Shown here piece by piece: positions 10,166 to 21,400 of a stretch of DNA of 64,000 nucleotides. The notes beneath the pieces were generated by a model. It had not been told where the DNA came from, made no database searches, and was given only the letters and a program-made list of their open reading frames with translations. This DNA comes from Oikopleura dioica (lineage: Eukaryota; Chordata; Appendicularia; Copelata; Oikopleuridae): NCBI GenBank assembly GCA_907165135.1, contig OU015569.1, positions 124,001-188,000 on the forward strand, in the 5' to 3' direction. Both the position numbers and the translations under genes were made by a program. The first letter of the stretch is position 1; every line of letters starts with the position of its first letter.

Positions 10166-13100
10166 TCAGCTGATGGGGAAGCGATCGAAGACGGAAAAGG
10201 ACCCGTCCGTCAGTTGGGATTCGTGGCGGACGAAGTTGTAGCCCGCTTTTGCATCATTGACTGGCAGGTTTTCTAGAGGGAGGAAGATAGGATTAGGGTA
10301 AGGAAGGGGAGGACGGACCTGTACATAGTCGACGGCTGAAAAGCTGTTTTCGAATCTCCACTTGGTGGCAGTGTACGTCGAGTTGCGCTCCGTCGAGTAC
10401 GGATTCTTCGCCGACTTGGACTTTTGCTCGTCGTGGGAGGACGGAACCTTGATCCACTTTTCCAGCGCTTCCGGGAGGGGCTCCCCGATGAACTCGTAAA
10501 TCTTTCGGGCGGTTTCCAGCGGCGCCAGGACATGTCTTCGTAGCGAATGGCGACGAAGTTGGCGGGTTTGGAGGAAGCAAAATCCAGCGCTTTTTCGTAA
10601 TATGTGCAGGTCATGTTGATCTGAAATTTTTTATCAAATGGATTATTAATGCAGTTTTGATGTAGGAATCGAGAAGCCGCTTGCGGCTTCGAACAAAAGA
10701 TGTAAAAGCCGCGCTACGCGCGGCTCAAGCTGTTTTTACTCGAAGCCGCAAGCGGCTTCTCGATTTTCATCAAATAATTTGCGGCTTTTGGACTCACGGA
10801 AGGTTTGAGAACGCGCGGGCCGACGAGTTTGCGCCTGGAGCCGTAGATGCCCCGCGGGTCGCGGAAGAAGAGGACGACCTTGAGCTCGGGCTGATCGTGC
10901 GCCAGTTGCGCGATGTGATCGATGTCGCACAATCGGATCACTAAGCAGCAGTTGAAATCGATCAACAAAGGGACAAGAAGGTTGCGGAAGACAAGGCTTA
11001 CGCCACTCACCTTTCTGCGCGATGATCTTCTTGCTGTGGCACATTTGGTTCATTAGCGAGGGATCCAGCGGGGTGCAACTGCAGCGCCCGTCTTTTTGCC
11101 CGATAATCTGAGCATAAATGTTATTCTCCGTTCTGTGGTTAAATTCAATAAGGGTCTCTCTATCATAATTATAAAAATTTCAAACTGACTATTTTTGCTG
11201 AAAATCGAGAAGCCGCTTGCGGCTACCAGTGGAAAAAGTAAAAAGCCGCGCGAAGCGCGGCTATAGTTTTTTTTATACTCGAAGCCGCAAGCGGCTTCTT
11301 GATTTTCAGCAAAAAATAGTCAGTTTGAAATTTTTATAATTATGATAGAGAGACCCTTATTGAATATAAATTTTTCATATGGTAGTACCTGTCGATGGTT
11401 TGTTTTTCCTGCGGAACTTTGCAGATTCCAGAGTCGCAGCTCCAGTTGTGGTTTTCCCTGAAGCAGAGATTCGTCCTGGCGCAACGGCCGTGCTCTGGCA
11501 TTTCCATCTCGATGGCGTCGCGCGGCAAGTCGTCAGTGCGCGACTTGACTTTGCCGCCGTGAATGATTCGGTTCTTGTCCAACTTGAGTTTCTTCGTCTG
11601 CTGATCGAGGACGGGCACGCTTTGGTAGAAACTCGGCGTGTCGCAGTCGAAGTAGCGATTGAGCAGCGAGAGCTTCTTTGTCGGATTCTTCGCGCAGCCG
11701 AGAGTCGAGTGTTCTCCTTGAATTCCGGCTAGCGGCTCGAAGAGGTAGAAAGTCTCCGGGTTTTGGTTGAACAGCTCGCCCAAGAATGTGCTTCCTAATT
11801 AAGAGAATTAGACGCTACTACTTCTCGCCGCAATTTTTCTATGCTCAGATTGATTTCGCGGGTTATTAGAGGAGGAGACTAAGACTAAACTCAAGAAACA
11901 AAAAGAAAAAGACAAATTTGAAATTTCTCATTTCAGATTTGGCCTTTAGCACCTTTAGACCTAGATTCGTCGATAAAATAAGTTAGAAATAATTAATTTT
12001 TGGAGAAATTCCGAAAATCACAGTTCAAAATCGAGAAGCCGCTACTTTTTGCGGCTTCGAGTAGAACGGAAGAAAAGCCGCGCTCCGCGCGGCTCAAGCT
12101 TTTACTCGAAGCCGCAAAAGTCGCGACTTCTCGATTTTGAACTGTGATTTTCGGAATTTCTCCAAAAATTTCACTTCCGGGGCCCATTTAGTCTCTTTAT
12201 TACACCTAATTTCCGGTTGGAAGTTCCGGTTCAAGGTCATTTGAGTTAATTAAAGGCGTGAAAAAGGGAAAGTCGAATTTCAGGCTGGCAATAATAATAA
12301 ATCGCTCAGAACTTTGAACTGAGAAAAAGGCGCTCCATTTTTCATTGTGCGCGAAAAAGTCAATTAGCCCCTGATTGCATTAATTAATTGTCGCGCAGCT
12401 TCTTCTCCTCTAATCAGCGACGGTAATTTTGATTTTAACGCGTACCTGAGCGGTGCGCCGTAATCAGCAGCACTTTGACAGGACCTTTTGAGCGCTGCTT
12501 TTGAGCATTTTCGCTTTTGACCTTCTCCGCGGATTACCAAGAGTCTTGTTGTTATTTAAACCGTCTTAGAGACCTTTCTTGGCGACGAGGAAGAGGATTG
12601 TAATCCGTTCCTGTTCAAATTCTTCCAGCACTTCCTTCCTCGGCTCCTCTTTTTGAGAAGAGTTCCTCCTCCTCGTGGATGCTGATTTTCGGGCTCCAAG
12701 AAAGAGGAAGGGCCACTCGAGAAATCACCCTCAATTGAGTAGTCGTGCACAATGTAGTCTAAATCAATTTTTATCTCTCTCCCGAAACGAGTCCCTCGTG
12801 GCTGCGAAATTCGTCCCAAAGCAGCTGCCAAAAATACCCCAATACTCAATTTACCATCCGCCCTTGACCCTCAAAAAAGAGATAGTTAATTTGGACTTGG
12901 CAACCTGTGTAAAAAGCCTGAGTCAGGGTCCTGATTGAGATTATTAGCTGGCACTGACTATGTGGCCTAATGTCGCCGAATGTCTCTCAATGTCGCCAAA
13001 TGTCGCTGACTGATCAGAACAAATGTCGACATTCGTCGACATTTCGCGACATTTGACGACATTGTGAGACATTAGGAGGCATAGTCAGTGCGTCCCTAAT

Positions 13101-13466
13101 GTTTTCGAAGCCGCTTGTCAGCTTTTTTATCTATTTGGTTAAAGAACCCTTACTCAGGTTTTGTACACTGATTGCCGAGTCCTTTGGCCCCAAGTACTTG
13201 ATTCTTGACAGTATTAGCAGATTGACAGAAAACCACTTGAATCGCAATGAATAATTAACGAGGAAAGAACCCGATAATATTAAATATTTGTAAAAGTACC
13301 CACATTATTCCACAAAAAAAGGATGAAAAATAATAAAAAATGAAAAAGCGGCATCTTTTTTCGGTAAATACTTACGTTTAATATCGACGACGTTTCTGTC
13401 GATTCTCAGAGTGACGATGACGAGGACGATGAGCGCGAGCAGCAGGAGCAAAACCTTCTCCTTCAT
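10166..13466 (-). CDS. Carbohydrate sulfotransferase (Gal/GlcNAc-6-O type), Golgi
   Basis: Seven exons: 13466-13376, 12693-12574, 11794-11389, 11132-11011, 10940-10798, 10620-10319 and 10272-10166, about 430 residues. The N-terminus MKEKVLLLLLALIVLVIVTL is a type II signal anchor. The 5'-phosphosulfate loop reads VAKKGSTFLGELFNQNP, followed by FYLFEPL as in CHST1-7 enzymes. The 3'-phosphate-binding motif is LKVVLFFRDPRGIYGSR, and later come AIRYEDM and ARKIYEFIGEPLP. It should transfer sulfate from PAPS to a sugar 6-hydroxyl on glycans; substrate unknown. Two frame breaks, at CC 10528-10529 and AAAA 10247-10250, are each cured by one extra base, and total length then divides by three. Introns 3 and 5 are almost entirely palindromes. 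Confidence 0.85.
10640..10795. repeat. GCCGC palindrome copy A in sulfotransferase intron 5
   Basis: Core GAGAAGCCGCTTGCGGCTTC and its reverse GAAGCCGCAAGCGGCTTCTC flank a central AAAGCCGCGC...GCGCGGCT hairpin. Short outer arms (TTTTGATG / CATCAAA) extend the palindrome into sequence not shared with other copies. Confidence 0.85.
11143..11365. repeat. GCCGC palindrome copy B filling sulfotransferase intron 3
   Basis: Arms of roughly 80 bp are near perfect inverted copies: outside the shared core they read ATTCAATAAGGGTCTCTC and AATTTCAAACTGACTATTTT and their reverse complements. The palindrome leaves only about 10-25 bp on each side for splice sites. Confidence 0.9.
11996..12170. repeat. GCCGC palindrome copy C in sulfotransferase intron 2
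   Basis: Shared core AAAATCGAGAAGCCGC with outer arms GGAGAAATTCCGAAAATCAC and the exact reverse GTGATTTTCGGAATTTCTCC, again private to this locus. Confidence 0.9.
12892..13181. mobile_element. hAT-type MITE carrying a nested TGTCG-rich hairpin
   Basis: Outer ends GGACTTGGCAACCTGTGT and ACACTGATTGCCGAGTCC are degraded MITE termini. Inside, 12953-13090 is another inverted repeat: GGCACTGACTATGTGGCCTA against TAGGAGGCATAGTCAGTGCG, built of many TGTCGNC units. Confidence 0.75.
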
Positions 13467-15540
13467 TTTTCTGATTGTCAGCTCATTCTTCGAAATCTAA
13501 GATTTTTTGAATGATTTGCTTTTCAAGCAAAGTTTAGCGCAAATTAGACTTAGATTGGGGCTTGTTCCGAATCAATTTGCATTAATTATACTTTTTCCTG
13601 GATTGATGCTGAATAACATGGGGATACCCTTATTTTAATTCATCAAAAGAAAGTTGAAACTCTTATCTACAAGGTAGCTGAGCTCAAAACCTGTGTAAAA
13701 ATCCTGAGTCAGGATTTAATTTACGAAGATTTGTGGTTTATTCTCTAGTTTTTCAAATCCTGACTCAGGTTTTTTTCACTTTTTTCGAAATTAATTTAAT
13801 TCAAAAAGTACCGTATTCTTTCTCTCTCTCTTCAATTTGAGATTTCTGTATCTTATCATCAAATTTTGAATTTCCGGTCTCATCTTCAGGAATATCAAAA
13901 AATTTTAAATATTCTTAAATTGAGGAAAGGCAAAGGCCAAACTGATTTGTTCTCACGAAAATTATTTTAGTCCGGAAAAATGTTAAACATAAAAACAGCT
14001 TCGCGCAAATTGTCTTGTCGAAAAAGCAGCCAGCTGGGTTTCTTGACTATTTCCAGTAGATCTGCGCTCAGTAGCCTGCGTAGGAAACCTGAGTCAGGCT
14101 GACTATCAAATTTAAAGATCAAAATTCCCTGACTCAGGTTTTCCAGTCAGTTTTTAAACAGATTTTTAAAAGATTTGAATGGTTTTCTTCGGGTAGCCGC
14201 TTCGCGGCTTCGTTTTAAAAGCCGCTACGCGGCTTTTCATTCATGCTCTCTTAAACCCTGACTCAGATTTTCCAAACAGGCTGCCGAACCCAGTTTATAA
14301 GTAAAAAATCATTACCCTTGAAAATTCAGTCGAAATTCAACTTCTGCTTCTGTTTCTCTCAAAAAAGAACCCTAGACATGAGTAGTAGTCTTCAGTGTTG
14401 GCGATAGTGAATCTCGCTAAAGGTCGAGATTTTTGAAAATTTGTCAAGTGGCCTCGACAGAAAGAAGAGAGCGAGCGCGAGAAAGGGAAGATAGTAGTGC
14501 GCTCCTCGAGCGCCGCGCTGATCAATTTGACACACACACAACGTTTGTGGCTTAGTGAGGATAAACAACTGATCACAATATGCCACATCCCGGTGGTTTT
14601 GCCCACTTTGCCGGCAATCCGATTTTTAAATCAATTTTGGATTTTGCGATTTTGAAAGAAAAAATGAAATACTTATTTTCGCGCGTTTTACATGAGCTTT
14701 TATCAATTATTCTCCAAGGCGAAGGTTCCTGAAAACCTGAGTCAGGGTTAGAAAGACTCTAATGAAAAGCCGACTAGCGGCTATTTTAAGAATGAAGCCG
14801 CAAAGCATTTTAGCGCTAGAATTTAAAAATGAGACTGCGAAATCTATTTCACACCCTGAGTCAGGGTCCCTGACTCAGGTTTTCTACACAGGCTAGTTTA
14901 AATAGACTTTAGTACCTTGAGTGGGTAGTTGAGAATTTTCGCTTCGTAATTTAAAATCTCTCCTTTTCTATTACAGTCCCTCTTCTGTAAAACTAACTGT
15001 TACTCAAATGACAGTAACAGTAATGTAGAAATAGAAACCAAAAAGAGAGGAAGGAAAAAACGAAAGAATAGTAACTGAAGAGCCAAAAATCTATGCATGG
15101 TTTTGTCGTTGCGAATCAAAAATTAATCCCTTCTTAGCATTACCCACCATAGGAGAGTTAATTTTCCGCCCATTTGGTGGCTTCCCTCTGTACCCAGCTC
15201 TTGTTCAAAAACACCTTTACCTTTTTACGAAAATCAAATTTTCGCTTTCCATCTTTTTTCCTCTTTTTTTATATTTTTGATCAAAATTGACAAAAATCTC
15301 CAAAAAAGCTGGAAATTTTTAAAAATTTTGATTAAAATTTTTTTGGTTTTTTGAGATTTTTTTCTGAGAATTTTTCCTTTTAAAAATGAGGACGAGCTAC
15401 TAAATGTGCGCTGAGGTGATATTTTGGCTAGTGGTGATACTATTTTGCGGTGGACGTGAAAACCTCGAGTGAGTTGTTATTTTAGGCCGAGATTAACTTA
15501 TGTGGCTAACTCACGTTCAATAGACTTACTGTTTACTCAG
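13467..15540. other. Gene-free region rich in MITE fragments
   Basis: Contains MITE copies near 13676-13786, 14070-14293 and 14711-14895, a free-standing GCCGC hairpin at 14190-14241 and AT-rich filler. Short ORFs here show no splice structure or protein-like composition. I see no gene. Confidence 0.6.
14711..14895. mobile_element. hAT-type MITE
   Basis: GTTCCTGAAAACCTGAGTCA at the left and TCAGGTTTTCTACACAGGCT at the right are inverted arms around an AAAGCCG...CGGCT centre. Confidence 0.7.
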
Positions 15541-15544
15541 TTAG

Positions 15545-17515
15545 GCACTTCTATACAGGCATATAAATTCGCTTGGCGATTTTCGCCGAAAGCGAAAGCG
15601 AAGCGAAAGCGAATCGAAAATTTCGCTTTCGCCCCCGAAAATGACACTTCTGATGTTCGCTTCGCTTTCGCTTTTTGTCCCCGATTTTCGCCAAAATTCG
15701 CTTTCGCCGAGGCCTCGCTTTCGCCAAATTTTCGCTTCTGGCAAATCTTCGCCAAAATTTCGCTTTCGCCAAGGCCTCGCTTTCGCCAGAAGTTTGCTTT
15801 CGCCAAAATTTCGCCAAATTCTCGCTTTCGCCAAGAGTTCTCTTTCGCCAATATTTGGCCGAATCTTACTTTTTCTCTTTCAAAGCGGTATAAATAGGGG
15901 GAATCACTTATAATTGAGCTCTTTTTCTAGCTTAGTAGGGTTTAATACAGTTTTAGAACACCTAGAAGCTGGGGATCATTTGGCTACTGATAGGTGGGGG
16001 TGATCTGAGGGCATTTAGGTACTTCGAAGCTGGTTTCGGCAAGCCACCAAGCGATGGTTGGTCACCAACCGTTGGTGGAGGTGGTTGGGTTGACAAGAAA
16101 ATCAAATTTTCACTGGTGGTGGTGGGTGAATGGTGGGTGGGTGGTGGATTTTTTCGTAAGCGTTTTTGACCCCAAAATTTATAGAATAAGAGTTGATTAC
16201 ACCGATTCTTCGGTCATTTTGAACCAACAGAAGGAAAACGAAGTAGAGGTAAGTCATTTTAGATAGAGAACTGATCTCCAAAAAGTTTGGCCGAAAAATC
16301 TTTCCCACCACTTCCTACCATTTCAGATTTTTGAGACTTGAGGTGGTGGGTGGGTTGCCCACCACCATTCACCCACCATCCACCCACCCACCATTTCCAC
16401 CATTTTTTACCAACCCCAGCTCTGAAGTCCCAAAATCTGGCCAACTTCGGAAATGGGAATTTTTGAAGGCTAAGACTTTTATGGGGTTCCCACCTATACT
16501 GATTTTAGCCCAGGCTCTGGCTGTTATTTGAGCTCTAGAAAAGTATGGAGGGGATGGGGTATCTTGGGAGCTAGGGGCTCTTGAAGTCGGAGAACTCGGC
16601 GAAAATTGAGTACTTTTTCCAAAAGTCTTTTGTCGATTTTAATTCATTTCAAAATGTTGAAGTTGGCATTTTGGGTCATGTGAGGTCAGGTCGGGTCACT
16701 TATTAGAGTTTTCTGAATTTTCAATTATTCTTGACCTAGAGTGACCTCAGTTGACCCCAAACGACATCTTAAACACTTATGAATGAATAAACGTCGATTA
16801 AAAGAATTCAAATCGTCTACTTTTGGGAAAAAGTACTCAATGTTGGTCGAGTTCCCTAACTTGAAGAGCCTCTAGCTCCCCAGATACCCCACCCCTGCCC
16901 TACTTTTCTAGAGCTCAAAATGACTGCCAGAGCCTGGGCCATCAAAATTCTCGGTTTTAGAAAGCCCAGAAGCTTTCATTTGGACGGGTATCCCATATCA
17001 AGGGGTCAAGGCATTCATAGGACCGGAAGTTCCGAAGTCGGAACTAGATCTCTTCAATCGAATTTTTGAGTGGCGGGAAACGGCTCAAATGAAAGCTCAG
17101 CTTCTTGGTGTTCCAAAACTGTGTCATAATTATTATATTAAATATGAAAAATGGGTCGAAGTTTCATCTTATTAGATCGCGTTTTATTCAAATTTCTTTC
17201 AATATCTTTCAATTTCGGCGAAATTTCGCTTTCGGCGAATTTTCGCTTTTGGCGAACTTTCGCTTTCGGCGAATTTTCGCTTTTGGCGAATTTTCACTCT
17301 TGGCGAATTTTCAGTCTTGGCGAATTTTCGCTTTTGGCGAATTTTTCGCTTTTGGCGAATTTTTCGCTTGGCGAATTCGCTTTCGCTTCGCTGTGCAAGA
17401 TAAGCGTTCGCTTCGCTTTCGCTTCGCTTTTTGGCTGGAAAAATTTTTCGCTTTCGCTTCGCGTTCGCTTTGGGTTTTCGAACGAAATTTATATGCCTGC
17501 TTCTATACTTCCACA
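15545..17515. repeat. Two-kilobase foldback element
   Basis: Large imperfect inverted repeat centred near 16730. Outer pair: CTATACAGGCATATAAATTC (15550) against CGAAATTTATATGCCTGCTT (17489). Next are arrays of GCGAAAGC / GCTTTCGC units (15580-15860 and 17215-17470). Inner pair: CTATACTGATTTTAGCCCAG...GAGCTCTAGAAAAGTA (16495-16635) against TACTTTTCTAGAGCTC...GCCTGGGCCAT (16826-16950). A GGTGGTGGGTGGG tract at 16060-16150 is mirrored by CCACCCACCCACC at 16360-16400. No transposase reading frame is present; the long ORFs inside are low-complexity artefacts. Confidence 0.8.
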
Positions 17516-17571
17516 CTTGGAGTTCGAAATTTTCTTACTTTTTCATTTTCAATCTTGGTTACTAATGTCCT

Positions 17572-17787
17572 GGGCTCGGCAACCTGTGGAAAATCCTGAG
17601 TCAGGGTTCTGAAAGAGCGGCTTTTCCAAAATTACCATATTATATGGTAATATTATATATAAAATGGGTCATATTATATATTGAATATGATTCATATCAT
17701 ATATATAATATTACCATATTATTTTGGAAAAGCCGCTCTTTCAGAACCCTGACTCAGGACCTTTTCTACACAGGTTGCCGAGCCCAG
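17572..17787. mobile_element. hAT-type MITE, long near-perfect hairpin
   Basis: 216 bp from CTGGGCTCGGCAACCTGTG to CACAGGTTGCCGAGCCCAG. Inner arms CTGAAAGAGCGGCTTTTCCA and AATTACCATATTAT are also mirrored, so the whole element folds. Flanks CTAATGTC/CTTATATC agree at six of eight positions, a possible decayed target duplication. Confidence 0.9.
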
Positions 17788-18306
17788 CTTATATCTCTTT
17801 TTATTAAAAATATTCATATTTCCGCTACATTTCTCTTCTTTTTCTACTGTTTTTGTTTTGTTTTTTATTCATAATAATCATTTCTTTTGTTTCCTCTACA
17901 AAATTTTACGATCGCGTGGGCCTTTCTCTTTTTGTCAATTTTCTTACCGGAGAAATTTTTGATTTTTTGGAAATTTTCCTTTCAAGGCTATTTTTGGAAA
18001 AAGAAGTTTGGCGGTTTCTGGTCATTGTATTTTTTCCTTCAATTTTGAATTATTAATTCAGGGTCAATACAAGAGCATAAGAAATGATCTCTTAAAAAAA
18101 GAAGACAAGAAAGGAAACAGATTTGTTCTTGGTTTTTGCATTTATTTATATTTTTATTTTCAAAGATTGAATTGAGGTAGAATGGATCTCGTGTAAGTTC
18201 GTACTGCATATTGCCCTAGGTTTTTCGTTCTCAGATGCTTTTTTGCAAATTGCGGCGTTTTTTCGGACAGAGCTTTTTCTTTCTAAAAGTAATATAAATT
18301 CAATTT

Positions 18307-18460
18307 CTTTTGGAGCTGGGCTCGGCGACCTGTGTGAAAAACCTGAGTCAGGGTCTGAGTCAGGGACTTGAGCAGAAAACCTGAGTCAGGGTCTGAAAGA
18401 GCTTTCATTACTCTTTCCGGACTCTGACTCAGGCTTTCTACACAGGTTGCTGAGCCCAGT
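18307..18460. mobile_element. hAT-type MITE downstream of the protease-kelch gene
   Basis: Ends CTGGGCTCGGCGACCTGTGT and ACACAGGTTGCTGAGCCCAG. The left arm CCTGAGTCAGGGTCTGA is duplicated in tandem. Confidence 0.85.
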
Positions 18461-18485
18461 TTTTCAACTTACAGAGGCTGTAAAT

Positions 18486-21400
18486 TCAAGGCCAGGCATC
18501 GTAGCTGTCCTGCCGCGAAGTAATTTGGCGGAAGAGCGTTTTTTCGTAGACGGGAGGGACCAGCGCGATGCCGAATTTGGCGCGCTCGCCGAATCGGAAC
18601 GAGTCGAAGCTTTCTGAAACGGGTTGGAATCAAGGAAGAGGAAATGGCGGACTTACGTGTTTGGTTGGTCATTGTGTTGAATTGTTCTATGGTGAGGCGG
18701 CCGCTGCTTCTGGCTGACTGGGCAGCGCTTATCATCCAGATTCGCGGCCCGATTGAAAGAGCGGCTGAAAATATGAGAAATGAATATTGAATTAAATTAC
18801 CTAAAAATTCATTTCTGGGTTTTATCAAAGCCAAGTGAATCCATGAATTACGCTCGGCCAGCGGCGAGTATTTGTAAGCAGACTTGGCGAAGACGTAAAT
18901 TGAGTCGTCCAAAGTCAAGGCGATCGCCTTCAAATATATTAAAAAGAAAGGGCGAGTAGTTATTACCTCTCTGACGCGCTCGGGCAAGTTGGCGGCCTTC
19001 TCCCAGCGGCTGGTGGGGGAGGAGGCGGCGTCGAGGAAGCGCACAGTGCTCCAGTCGCGATGGTTGTATCGCCCGCCGATGATGAAGATCGAGTTCGTTT
19101 TCGGAAAGGCGGCGATGGCGTGGTTGATGATCGGATCGGGCATGCTCACTTCGTCCCTCCAGCCGTCTTTGAAGCTGAACGAGTGGCAGCTAGAAACTGG
19201 CCGCCCTGCGCGCGCCTTTTCCATGTGCTCCTCGCCGCCGCAGATCCAAGCGCGCCCGCTCAAAACTGTACATGAACCGTGCGCCCTTTTGATGCCTCCG
19301 AAAGGATGCTTCTCCCATCGCAAATTCGCCGGGTTCAGCACTAGCAGATCTCCTTCCCAAAGACTGCCCGCGTTTCTCCCGCCAAAGATGATCAGCTTGT
19401 TGTCAAGCGTGAGCATACAGTGTCCGAATCGACTACTGTCTGTCCAACTGTACTTGCTCTCGCCCTGCTGGCATTCAGCTTTGCCAGTGTGGTCGGTAGT
19501 CAAACGCATGCTCTTCAACGCGTCTTTTACCGACTCAATCGGCCTGGAAAATGATAAGGGAGGAAAGATAGGGAAGGGAGCTTACCTAGAAGCAGCGGAG
19601 CAAATATCCTCATCCTGGACGGTGAGAAAAAAGGCGTCAAAAGAGAGTCCTGAAGGACTATGCCTCCGTCTATCATGCCTCCTGTTATCATCAAATGACA
19701 GGTAGCCGGGTTCGTTGGTTTTTCACACGGCTCGTTTTCTATCCTTTCAGTTGGTCTCGGCCCGGCTGATGCGCAAGTTTCATCGGAGACCGCTCGTCCC
19801 TAGAAAATGAATGAGAGGCTACCAAGAAGGGGGGAAGTTCTAAGAATCTACCTTACCTTGTAGACGCACTGCGGATAAATGCGCGTCCTAAGAGTAGAAC
19901 TGCACTGGCAATCGCTCCAAGCAGACCAAGCCCAACTCGACTCGCAAGGATTGGTATTGCAGCTTTCCCTTTGCTCCGCGATTTCGTAGCACAAGTCGAT
20001 CGGCTCGCACTGTTTGCTCCGCGTCCGCAGCCCTCCGCCGCACTGTTTCGAGCACTTGCTCCACTCGCTCCAGTCGCCACTCACTTGGGGACACATTTTC
20101 ACCCGGCAGTACTTGGACTCGTGCGAGAGTCCTTCGCAGCTGCGCTCGTTCGAGTAGCTTTCGCACATGCGCACTCGATGCTTTTTCGCGTCGCCACAGG
20201 ACTGGTCGCATTCGGACCACTCTGACCAAGTCGACCAGTTGGTCAAGAACTCGTCCAGGAACTTGTTGAAGCGGGATACTTTGATGAACATTTCTGGTCC
20301 TTCGCCGCAGTTGGATTCGCTGGTCGAGCTGCGGCGCGAGGCCAGACCGGCCAGGACGAAGCGGGCTTCTCCGTTTGACCAGCGCCAGGGAGCGATTAGT
20401 GAGCTCGTGTGGCTTCCTGGAAGGGATGAAAGGGTTGGAAGGGGGTTTGAAGCTTTTCCTACCTTTGCAAAGCTCTTTCTTTTTGGCAGTGACGCAATAG
20501 AGCTTCCCGCTCTCGGCAGTAACAATTTGGGAAAAGTCAAACTGCGCCTGTTCATCATCGAAGTAGTCTTCCTTCTTCCTGCTCGCTCCGAACTTCCGGC
20601 ACTCCGAAGGCGACGTCACTCGCAAAAGCGAAAACTGCAGTTTTTCATCCTTATCCGGGGATTTTCTGTTGACTTCGTAGCCAGAGATGAGCGCGTGGGC
20701 AGAAGTCTCCAGCTCGAAGGTCTCTGCGCCGAGGCAAATTGGGTGGACGAGGCTGGAGAGCCGGAACGGGCTGGATTGACTTTGATCCAATTTGATTATT
20801 GCGATGTTGTGCGACGGGGTCATCCAAAGAGGGTGGAAGATTACATCCTTTTTTCGGCGGTTATTTTTTTTTGAAATCAAGGAAGAGAACCAAAAAACTG
20901 AACCGTTTCCTGAGCCGTAGCTTGTGCTTTTTGAACCCTTTCATTTCTCGAGCTCTCTTCGGGGGCGCCGATGTCGTTGGTATGTTCCAGCCCGACGTAA
21001 ATGGAGATGAAGTCGTTTTCGGTGAGAAAAGTGTCGACTTCCTCTGTTGACGTGTTGTATCGCTTGAAGCAGTGCGCCGATGTTATTACTACAGAGGACG
21101 AAAGCAACACTCCGAAGCATGTCCTAAAGCTGGTCAAAAAAAAAAGCTGGCTTGAGAGCTGTTCTACCTGGTTTTAATGGAGGAATCTCTGGAAGCTCGA
21201 CTTTTCGTCGTGATTTTCGTGATTTCAATATGGACATGCCAGGGCGAATATTTGTGCGATTCCTTTTTGTTGATTTCTTTAAAATATTTTGAGCTGATTT
21301 TTGAGCTTTTTTTGAGCCCCTTACTTTTGATGATTTTCTCGATTCTCTTCGTCTGCGCATCTTTGGGTCGTCGACTGTGTTTCGAGAGAACTCCGCCTCT

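Noticed and set aside
15469-15913. Overlapping ORFs of 70-142 codons on both strands
   Set aside because: They read through GCTTTCGC/GCGAAAGC arrays of the foldback and give repetitive FAFA/KAKA peptides with no splice context.
17105-17612. ORFs of 153-164 codons (+) and 105 codons (-)
   Set aside because: Same GGCGAATTTTCGCTTTT tandem units; low-complexity translation.
18989-19705. 238-codon plus-strand ORF
   Set aside because: Antisense shadow of the kelch exons, which have matching phases and kelch motifs on the minus strand.
20167-20874. 235-codon plus-strand ORF
   Set aside because: Antisense of the S1 and TSP1 exons.
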